Source: Defluviicoccus sp. (GTDB lineage: Bacteria; Pseudomonadota; Alphaproteobacteria; Rhodospirillales; Defluviicoccaceae). From it: 5,119 nucleotides of DNA. Position 1 is the stretch's first letter, and the number at the start of each line of letters is the position of its first letter. The translations under genes were made by a program, and so were the position numbers. Below are positions 1 through 5,119 of the stretch, piece after piece. The notes under the pieces are model-generated. The model had not been told where the DNA came from and searched no databases. It saw only the letters and a list, made by a program, of their open reading frames with translations. The stretch is from contig CP058705.1 of the NCBI GenBank assembly GCA_013414705.1, forward strand, positions 4,001,625 to 4,006,743, read 5' to 3'.

Positions 1-837
1 GAGGGCAAGGTCGTTTCCGAAGCCTGTTATTCAACCACAGCGCCGGGATCGACCTCGCTGTGTCCGGGCGGAGCCGCTGCCTCGACTGCAGTCAACTCCG
101 GCGTCAACTGCAACGTCAACATTGATGGTTGTGAACATGGCACACATGTGGCCTCGATTGCCGTCGGCAATGCGTCCAATCTGAAAGGTGTGGCGCCGGG
201 TGCGAAGCTGATTTCGATCAAGGTCTTCAGCCGCTTCTACTGGGCCGATTACTGTGGTGTGGGCACGACGCCGTGCGCGCTCGCGTATTGGTCGGACATT
301 ACCCAGGGTTTGGAGCGGGTGTATGCCCTGCGGTCATCGTTCCGTATCGCCGCAGTCAACCTCAGCGTCGGCGGCGGCCTCTATGCGTCCAACTGTAGTG
401 CTGACTTCCCAGCACTGACGATGATCATTAACAAGCTTCGCAGCGCAGGGATCGCCACCGTCGTTGCTGCCGGCAACAACGGCGCCAACGGGCAGATCTC
501 CGCGCCTGCATGCATACCATCCACGGTTGCGGTGGGCAGCACGACGAAGGGAGACGTCGTTTCGAGTTTCTCCAATATGTCGCCGCTGGTTGATCTGATG
601 GCGCCCGGTACGGACATCAGAGCGGCGATCCCGGGTGGTGGTTATGCGTACATGAGTGGCACCTCGATGGCGGCACCGCACGTCAGCGGTACCTGGGCGA
701 TCTTGAAACAGGCGAAGTTGAATGCCAGCGTACCTGCGGTGCAGTCGGCGCTGGTGAAAACCGGAAAGCCCGTCCGGCGTTCCCGCTACACCAAGCGTCG
801 GATCAATGTGATGCCGGCGCTCAATCTGCTGAAATGA
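1..837 (+). CDS. Subtilisin-like (S8 family) secreted serine protease, 5'-truncated by the window edge
   Basis: This is the C-terminal 278 residues of an S8 peptidase, open from the first base to TGA at 835-837. The start, signal peptide, propeptide and catalytic Asp lie upstream of the window. Visible motifs, in window residue numbers: HGTHVAS with catalytic His46 (nt 136-138), the oxyanion-hole Asn159 in AAGNNG (nt 475-477), and GTSMAAPH with nucleophile Ser222 (nt 664-666). Three of four active-site positions are therefore intact. Eight cysteines (ACY, LCP, NCN, GCE, YCG, PCA, NCS, ACI) recur in the second protease of this window, pointing to disulphides and an extracytoplasmic enzyme. The domain ends shortly after the Ser helix, with no C-terminal extra domain. 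The family hydrolyses peptide bonds with broad specificity; the substrate cannot be read from sequence. Confidence is high for the family and low for the biological role. Confidence 0.95.
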   Translation, partial: EGKVVSEACYSTTAPGSTSLCPGGAAASTAVNSGVNCNVNIDGCEHGTHVASIAVGNASNLKGVAPGAKLISIKVFSRFYWADYCGVGTTPCALAYWSDITQGLERVYALRSSFRIAAVNLSVGGGLYASNCSADFPALTMIINKLRSAGIATVVAAGNNGANGQISAPACIPSTVAVGSTTKGDVVSSFSNMSPLVDLMAPGTDIRAAIPGGGYAYMSGTSMAAPHVSGTWAILKQAKLNASVPAVQSALVKTGKPVRRSRYTKRRINVMPALNLLK

Positions 838-865
838 CCCGCCCCGGCTGGCCATAAACCGGGGG

Positions 866-895
866 CTGCCCGCCGAACGATCAGCCGGCGGGCGG
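866..895 (+). terminator. Candidate hairpin terminator after the first protease
   Basis: GCCCGCCG (868-875) and CGGCGGGC (886-893) form a perfect 8-bp GC stem around a 10-nt loop, extendable by a G-T and a C-G pair to 866-895. It starts about 30 nt after the protease stop and is followed only by a weak T run (TGTTTG), so a strong intrinsic terminator is not proven. A second, smaller hairpin (CCCCGG 842-847 with CCGGGG 859-864) lies just before it. The stem covers the possible GTG start of the next gene at 895, so it could alternatively lower translation of that gene. Confidence 0.45.
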
Positions 896-1334
896 TGTTT
901 GCTGTGGTTGCCGCCGGTGCTCTGTGCTGGCGGCAGCTGCTTTCGGTTGCGGCGGCTGCGATGCCTGATCTTGATGACGAGAAGAAGGCGCACCTGATGG
1001 CGCTGGTCCGTTCCCGGGGTGAACTGGCGGTGATCGTCGGCTTTGCCGTACCTGGGGTGAGATCAGGTGCGGGGGATGCAAGCGCGCCCCCTGATCCGGA
1101 GCAGGAGAGACGGGACCAGGGGCAATCACCCGTGTTCGCACACAATTGCTGACAGACCTGGGCGTGCATCCTGATCGCCATGGCGGTCTTTCCGGCCCCG
1201 GTGTCCACGGTGTCAAGCTGTTCGAGACGATCCCGTTTGTCGCGTTGACCGCCGATCCGCAGGCACTGGAGCGCGTGTTGGTGAATCCGCTGGTCGAAAG
1301 CGTGCAGCCGGATACTGCCGTGCCGCCGCTGTAG
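895..1334 (+). pseudogene. Stand-alone inhibitor I9 / subtilisin-propeptide domain protein, one frameshift
   Basis: The N-terminal part lies in one frame (GTG 895 to about 1119) and the C-terminal part in the -1 frame (1119 to TAG 1332-1334). Restoring one G in the G4 run at 1119-1122 joins them into 146 residues. The N-terminus looks like a short export signal (AVVAAGALCWRQLLSVAAAA), followed by a beta strand typical of I9 domains (ELAVIVGFAVPG), then RVRTQLLTDLG and finally FETIPFVALTADPQALERVL and VESVQPDTAVPPL. The last two parts align with FDSFPFMALCANAAEIRRLL and VKSVQEDVPVRPL in the propeptide of the protease at 2146-3643. The gene stops exactly where a protease domain would follow, so it is a free inhibitor or foldase domain rather than a truncated protease start. 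Such domains bind the subtilase active site and assist folding. No good Shine-Dalgarno sequence precedes GTG 895; GTG 904 and ATG 961 are alternatives. The shift may be an assembly error, in which case the gene is intact. Confidence 0.72.
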
Positions 1335-1366
1335 GAACGCTGGCCTTCCGCCGGCTCGGATAACGC
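1335..1366. other. Short gap between convergent genes
   Basis: These 32 bases separate the TAG of the I9 gene on the + strand from the TAA of the stress gene on the - strand. Only a weak TCCG/CGGA stem (about 1347-1360) is visible and there is no T run, so I do not call a bidirectional terminator. Confidence 0.4.
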
Positions 1367-1872
1367 TTAGGCAGGTTCGGCCGAACTGGCAGCCAGGTGG
1401 ACGTTGCTGCCGCCCTCGGCCGCCAGGATCGACAGTGCCGATGCACGCTGGTTCGCGTTCTCGGTGCGCACCCACAAGATGACGCTTCCGGCCGCGAGCG
1501 AACGCGCGAACTGCTCCGTGTGCGGGCGGGCTGCCAGCTCGTCCAACAGATCCTTCAACGCGACTCCGCTGAGCGTCGCACCGATCAGAGCGGCGAGCCC
1601 GGAGATCAGGCCGCCGCTGGCGATGAAGATTGCTCCTGCTGCGACCAGCGGCCCTCGTAGCGGAGCTCGCCGACCAGAGCCGTCATCGCGTCGCGCCAGG
1701 ACGCACCGCTCCGGCCGGCGGCATCGAGCGACTCGTGGGAGGCCAGAACGCTCAAATCGACGCGCCCGAAGCCGGCGGCGAGCAAGGCGCGCACGGCTCG
1801 TTCAAAACTCTCTCGGTTGGCGAACAGGCCAACCACCTCGCTGGTCTGCAGTCCTTCCGGCGCGCTTGTCAT
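1367..1872 (-). pseudogene. YflT/general-stress-like small protein with glycine-rich hydrophobic core, one frameshift
   Basis: ATG at 1872-1870 reads to about 1651 (74 residues), and the rest reads in the -1 frame to TAA at 1369-1367. Adding one base to the GG at 1650-1651 (CC on the coding strand) gives a continuous 168-residue protein. The N-terminal part has the pattern EVVGLFANRESFERAVRALL followed by AGFGRVDLSVLASHESL, as in proteins annotated as general stress protein 17M/YflT-like or low-temperature-induced. Residues 75-106 form a hydrophobic Gly/Ala-rich segment (PLVAAGAIFIASGGLISGLA onward) of glycine-zipper type, probably membrane-associated. The C-terminal part contains LLDELAARPHTEQFARSLAA, then GSVILWVRT and a final GGSNVHL. 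The start is supported by a strong AGGAGG. The biochemical function of the family is unknown. The gene is unrelated to the flanking proteases and points against them. The family name is from memory of the motifs. Confidence 0.75.
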
Positions 1873-1877
1873 CGCTT

Positions 1878-1883
1878 CCTCCT
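1878..1883 (-). promoter_or_regulatory. Shine-Dalgarno site of the stress-protein gene
   Basis: CCTCCT on the + strand reads AGGAGG on the coding strand, 5 nt before ATG 1872. It is the best ribosome binding site in the window and fixes the start of the - strand gene. I see no convincing -35/-10 pair for it in 1884-1960. Confidence 0.8.
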
Positions 1884-2045
1884 GCCTGCCCTACATTGTG
1901 CCGCAACTTCACGTCCGATGCCTAGAGTACGGTTCGATCTGATCGAGCGGTGCTTTGGAGGCACAGGCACGACGACGGCTCTGTTATCAGGCTTACGTTG
2001 CGCGCGCGGCAGCACCGTTTTCCTCAACCACAAGCGTCCCAGGCC

Positions 2046-2104
2046 AATAATTTAGCCACTAAATTTATTAACATATGTAATTGTTCTATTTATTGCCTCA
2101 TTTA
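2046..2104 (+). promoter_or_regulatory. AT-rich probable promoter/operator island upstream of the second protease
   Basis: This is the only AT-rich stretch in the window. It contains the inverted repeat AATTTAG (2049-2055), CCA, CTAAATT (2059-2065) and the 8-bp palindrome ACATATGT (2071-2078). TTAACA at 2068-2073 resembles a -35 box (5 of 6), but the matching -10 (TTTATT at 2089-2094, spacing 15) is poor. The exact promoter is not assigned. Its position, 42 to 100 nt before the protease start, and the sharp base-composition change support a regulatory role. The repeat could be an operator half-site pair. Confidence 0.45.
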
Positions 2105-2134
2105 GAGTTCCGGAGGAGTGGTCTGAGGAAAGCC

Positions 2135-2145
2135 AGGGAAGGGAG
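2135..2145 (+). promoter_or_regulatory. Purine-rich ribosome binding region of the second protease
   Basis: AGGGA at 2135-2139 lies 6 nt before ATG 2146 within a purine run AGGGAAGGGAG. This, together with the signal peptide that begins at the same ATG, supports the chosen start. GGAGG at 2112-2116 is too far upstream to serve it. Confidence 0.6.
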
Positions 2146-3643
2146 ATGGGTTCTCGCACGTGGTTTGCACCTATTTTCGGTGTGTCGATGCTCATCGCAA
2201 TGGGCGTGATGGTCGGCACTAGCGCGAGCGCGGCCGCCGCCGCGAGCGGAGCGCGGAACCCGCTCTTTTATTCTCCGGAAAACGGTGCTGCGGCGGCGGA
2301 TGCCGCGGCGGCGTTGCTGAAGATTGCGCAGCAGCGGAGGTGCGTGCGGCTGATCGTCCAGCTGCACGACATTGCTCTCCGGGCTGCTTCTCCCGCCGAG
2401 ACATTCGACGCGCCGTCGAGCGGCTCGATGCAGGTGCGGCTACGCTCCGCCCAGAACGCGCTGCTCACAAACCTTGCGGCTGCTGGTCCAGGTCTGGGCA
2501 TCGTGAAAGCCCTGGAGACTGCTGCGGCGTCGCATGCTGTCGTTCGGTTCGACTCCTTCCCTTTATGGCGTTGTGCGCAAACGCGGCAGAGATACGCAGG
2601 CTCCTTCGTCATCCATACGTGAAAAGCGTGCAGGAGGATGTGCCAGTACGGCCGCTGCTTGCGAAAAGCGTGCCGCTGACTGGTGCACCACAAGCGTGGG
2701 CGGCGGGATTCGACGGCACAGGTCAGGCGGTTGCCGTTCTCGACGCAGGCGTGGACAGGCAGCATCCGATGCTTGTCGGCAAGGTCGTTTCCGAGTCGTG
2801 CTATTCGACGACATCCTCGGGGGCACGTCGCTTTGCCCCGGCGGTGCGGCGCAATCGATTGCAAAGGGTTCCGGTGCCAACTGCGCGACGGCGATCACCG
2901 GATGCGACCATGGCACGCACGTGGCCTCGATCGCGGTCGGCAACTCCGCGACCCTGAAAGGCGTTGCACCAGGAGCGAAGCTCGTTTCGATCCAGGTCAT
3001 GAGCAAATTCACCAATGCGGCTGACTGCAGTCCGATGCCGGCACCGTGCGTTCAGGCGTTCCTGTCGGATATTGCCCGAGGATTGGAGCGCGTCTACCTT
3101 CTCGCTCAGAAGTCGCGGCCCTACACGATCGCCGCCGCAATTCTCAGCATCGGAAACGGTGGCTTGTATGCATCCGACTGCAACGCCGCCTTTCCGGCGC
3201 TGACAGCCGCGATCAACAAACTGTACCGTGCCGGTGTCGCGACAACCATTGCCGCTGGCAACGAAGGGGTGACCGGCTTGATCAGTGCACCCGCCTGCAT
3301 CAGGCCGGCCGTAGCTGTCGGTAGCACGACCAAGACCGATGCCGTCTCCGTGTTCTCGGACCTCTCGCCGTTGGTCGATCTGATGGCGCCCGGCTCGGAT
3401 ATCCGAGCCGCGGTGCCAGGCGGCGGCTTGATGGTTAAGAGCGGCACATCGTTTGCGGCGCCGCATGTCGCCGGAGCATGGGCGATTCTGCGCCAGGCGC
3501 AACCCGGCGCAGGGTTAAACCAGGTGCTGACGGCTCTCGAATGCACCGGCAAGCCCGTAACCCGCAACGGCATCACCAAGCCGCGTATCCAGGTCATGCG
3601 GGCATTGTCTGTGTTGCGCTCCCCTGCATCCGGTTGCCGCTAG
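2146..3643 (+). pseudogene. Subtilisin-like (S8 family) preproprotease, full length but with two frameshifts
   Basis: Three frames join into one 499-residue preproprotein if one C is restored at 2559-2561 and one G at 2819-2823. Corrected residues: 1-29 signal peptide (hydrophobic stretch with Met-rich core, likely cleavage after ASA at 27-29); about 60-160 I9-type propeptide (VRLIVQLHDIAL, then FDSFPFMALCANAAEIRRLL and YVKSVQEDVPVRPL); then the S8 domain. The active site is complete: Asp200 in AVLDAGVD (nt 2742-2744), His256 in HGTHVAS (2909-2911), oxyanion Asn373 in AAGNEG (3260-3262) and Ser436 in GTSFAAPH (3449-3451). Stop is TAG 3641-3643. It would be exported by Sec and self-process in the periplasm or outside the cell. 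It is a close paralogue of the protease at 1-837, sharing all eight cysteines, with an extra pair near the C-terminus (ECTG, SGCR). As written, no single frame gives an active enzyme: frame one ends in the propeptide, and the third-frame segment (from ATG 2534) lacks the signal peptide and Asp. Confidence 0.88.
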
Positions 3644-3908
3644 ACTCTGGGGAATGCGTGTGTCGGGCCAGCGTGCCCAGCTATGGCGCCGTGTTCGTCT
3701 TCTTCAAGAGTCCGTGACTCGGGCACCCTGGCGATTGTTGGCCGTGCAGCCGCGTGCTTGAGGTTGCCTGGTTCTGCTTTGGCTTGGCCATGATAGGGTG
3801 ACGGCTCTGTCGTTGATTCCGCTGCCTGTCGTTGCCGTGCCTCTCCATCCGCTCAAACCTGCTGCCGTCCGTTCCTCTGAGGCTTCTTCCGGCGTCGCCC
3901 GCGGCGCC
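3644..3908. other. Intergenic region between the second protease and mutS
   Basis: No gene with family motifs is visible here. A short hairpin GAGTC-CGT-GACTC (3708-3720) is the clearest structure, but it lacks a following T run and cannot be called a terminator. The mutS frame is open through part of this region, with possible GTG starts at 3798 and 3837, so the 3' part may be mutS leader or N-terminal coding sequence. No convincing promoter was found. Confidence 0.5.
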
Positions 3909-5119
3909 GTGCCGCCGCCCAGTCCGCTGATGGCCCAATATTGGGCCATCAAAGACCAGTATCCGGACTGTTTACTGTTCTACCGAATGGGGGATTTCTA
4001 CGAGCTGTTCTTCGATGACGCGGTGAAGGCCGCCGCCGCGCTCGATATCGCGCTGACCAAGCGCGGCAAGCACGAAGGCGCCGACATCCCGATGGCGGGC
4101 GTGCCTGTGCACAGCCACGAGGGCTACGTCGCCCGGCTGATTCGTGCCGGTTTCAAGGTGGCGGTGTGCGAGCAGACCGAAGATCCGACGCAAGCGCGCA
4201 AGCGGGGTGCGAAGGCGGTGGTCGCCCGTGAGGTGGTGCGCGTGATCACCGCCGGCACGCTGACCGAAGACAGTCTGCTGGATGCGCGCCGCCCGAACGT
4301 GCTGGCGGCGTTGGCGGAGATCAGCGGAGGAATCGGACTCGCCTGGATCGATATCACCTCAGGCACGCTCATCACAGAGGCGCCAGCCTTGCCAGACCTC
4401 TCGTCGGTGCTGGCGCGGATCGAGCCGTGCGAGCTGCTGTGCGCCGAATGCTGGCTGCAGCGTCCTCCATTCGCGTCATCCGCCGACGACTGGCAGGCCC
4501 GGCTGACACCACTGCCGGCCGGCCGACTAGACGAGCAGGCGGGGCGACGCCGGCTGTGTGAGCATTACGGTGTCGCGGCGCTCGACGGCTTCGGGGCGTT
4601 TGCGCCGGCGGAGGTCGCCGCGGCGGGGGCGCTGCTCGAGTATGTACACCTCACACAAAAGGGACGATTGCCGCGTATAGCCCCGCCCTGCCGCCAGCTG
4701 CGCGGCGCGGTGATGGAGATCGACGCAGCCACCCGGCGCAATCTGGAACTGGTGCGCGCGTTGGATGGCGAGCGCCGTGGCAGTCTGCTGGCAGTGATTG
4801 ACCGCACGTTGACCGGGGTGGGCGCACGGCTGCTGCTGGAGCGTCTCTCGGCGCCGTCCACCAACCGGCAGGAGATCGATGCCCGGCTCGATGCGGTGCA
4901 GTGGTTCGCCGAGGACGATGCAACGCGCGGCGAGGTGCGTGGCCGGCTGCGTCGTTGCCCGGATCTGCAGCGGGCTCAGGCGCGCCTTTCGCTCGGCCGG
5001 GGCGGGCCGCGCGATCTGGCGGCAATCCGCGACAGTCTTGCCGTGGCTGCGGAGCTGCGGGTCGTGGTTTCGGGTGCTGCGGCAGCCGATGGTACGGCCG
5101 GCGCTCCGGCGGCGCTGGC
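3909..5119 (+). CDS. mutS: DNA mismatch repair protein MutS, N-terminal part (3' end outside the window)
   Basis: MutS recognises base mismatches and small insertion/deletion loops and, with MutL, starts mismatch repair in the cytoplasm. About 403 codons are visible without interruption. From GTG 3909, the conserved start motif SPLMAQY (TPMMQQY in other species) is followed by [16 protein letters not shown], whose Phe30-Tyr-Glu32 (nt 3996-4004) is the mismatch-wedge F-X-E motif. The mismatch-binding domain continues through [16 protein letters not shown] and [12 protein letters not shown], then the connector domain ([30 protein letters not shown]), and the core/lever domain begins at [20 protein letters not shown] (about residue 269). 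The clamp and ATPase domains lie outside. The start is uncertain: ATG 3930 would cut into the conserved motif, and GTG 3798, TTG 3813 and GTG 3837 are also in frame; none has a good ribosome binding site. Confidence 0.95.
   Translation, partial: MPPPSPLMAQYWAIKDQYPDCLLFYRMGDFYELFFDDAVKAAAALDIALTKRGKHEGADIPMAGVPVHSHEGYVARLIRAGFKVAVCEQTEDPTQARKRGAKAVVAREVVRVITAGTLTEDSLLDARRPNVLAALAEISGGIGLAWIDITSGTLITEAPALPDLSSVLARIEPCELLCAECWLQRPPFASSADDWQARLTPLPAGRLDEQAGRRRLCEHYGVAALDGFGAFAPAEVAAAGALLEYVHLTQKGRLPRIAPPCRQLRGAVMEIDAATRRNLELVRALDGERRGSLLAVIDRTLTGVGARLLLERLSAPSTNRQEIDARLDAVQWFAEDDATRGEVRGRLRRCPDLQRAQARLSLGRGGPRDLAAIRDSLAVAAELRVVVSGAAAADGTAGAPAAL
3928..3951. repeat. Perfect 24-bp palindrome at the 5' end of mutS
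   Basis: The half TGATGGCCCAAT (3928-3939) is followed directly by its exact reverse complement (3940-3951), with no spacer and no mismatch. It contains the in-frame ATG 3930 and encodes MAQYWAI, which is therefore also encoded on the opposite strand. In mRNA it could fold into a hairpin over the first codons; as DNA it could be a dimeric protein site. Function is unknown and chance within a conserved coding motif cannot be excluded. Confidence 0.7.

Larger units (their letters stand above)
1884..2145. other. Divergent intergenic region
   Basis: This stretch lies between the - strand stress gene and the + strand second protease. Up to about 2040 it is GC-rich with no supported gene: an open frame on the + strand (1630-2055) overlaps the stress gene and shows no family motif. 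From 2046 it turns abruptly AT-rich. It should hold the control regions of both flanking genes. Confidence 0.6.

Noticed and set aside
834..857. ATG 834 overlapping the protease stop (ATGA) as start of the I9 gene
   Set aside because: The frame ends at TAA 855-857 after seven codons and would need a net two-base correction to reach the I9 frame.
786..1475. Long open frame of 229 codons on the - strand
   Set aside because: Arg/Gly/Pro-rich composition typical of antisense frames in GC-rich DNA; it overlaps the I9 domain, which has recognisable family motifs.
1630..2055. Open frame of 141 codons on the + strand
   Set aside because: It lies antisense to the stress gene for much of its length and then enters AT-rich non-coding DNA; no family motif or ribosome binding site.
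2559..2823. Programmed -1 ribosomal frameshifting in the second protease
   Set aside because: All shifts need -1 slippage on runs of C or G, which is formally possible, but two sites in one gene plus similar sites in two neighbouring genes, with no classic slippery heptamer plus pseudoknot arrangement, makes sequence error or mutation much more likely.
2801..3502. Long open frame of 233 codons on the - strand
   Set aside because: It is the antisense shadow of the S8 catalytic domain and shows no motif of its own.
3708..3720. GAGTC-CGT-GACTC hairpin as terminator of the second protease
   Set aside because: The stem is only 5 bp and is followed by GGGCACCC rather than a T run.
3704..3952. - strand open frame beginning MMAQYWAI like MutS
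   Set aside because: The similarity is produced by the 24-bp palindrome, which reads the same on both strands; the rest has no MutS motifs.

Overview
The window is a GC-rich bacterial segment with four genes or gene remnants of recognisable family plus the 5' part of mutS. The MutS N-terminal region (signature around nt 3930-4170, with phrases such as [20 protein letters not shown] and [21 protein letters not shown]) and the stress protein resemble alphaproteobacterial homologues (Rhodospirillales-like, from memory). The organism is therefore probably an alphaproteobacterium, but this is an inference without a database search.

Layout: (1) nt 1-837, +, the C-terminal 278 residues of a secreted subtilisin-like (S8) serine protease. 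(2) nt 895-1334, +, a stand-alone copy of the inhibitor I9/subtilisin-propeptide domain, broken by one frameshift. (3) nt 1367-1872, -, a YflT/general-stress-like small protein with a glycine-rich hydrophobic centre, also broken by one frameshift and convergent with the I9 gene. (4) nt 1873-2145, a divergent intergenic region ending in an AT-rich island with an inverted repeat, probably the promoter of the next gene. (5) nt 2146-3643, +, a second S8 protease, complete from signal peptide to stop with D, H, N and S active-site residues, but split over three reading frames by two frameshifts. (6) nt 3644-3908, no convincing gene. (7) nt 3909-5119, +, the N-terminal half of mutS, uninterrupted and running out of the window. 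A perfect 24-bp palindrome sits in its first codons.

The two proteases are clear tandem paralogues sharing eight cysteines and long runs of identical DNA. The I9 domain between them resembles the propeptide of the second protease and ends where a mature protease would begin, so the block looks like an extracellular protease/inhibitor (or protease/foldase) cassette interrupted by an inverted stress gene.

The most striking feature is that four breaks, in three genes of two unrelated families, are all repaired by restoring one base, in a G4, GG (opposite strand CC), C3 and G5 run respectively. After repair, all three genes have lengths exactly divisible by three (146, 168 and 499 aa). This is more like homopolymer under-calling in the assembly, or mutation without mismatch repair, than ordinary decay. 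The visible mutS part is intact.
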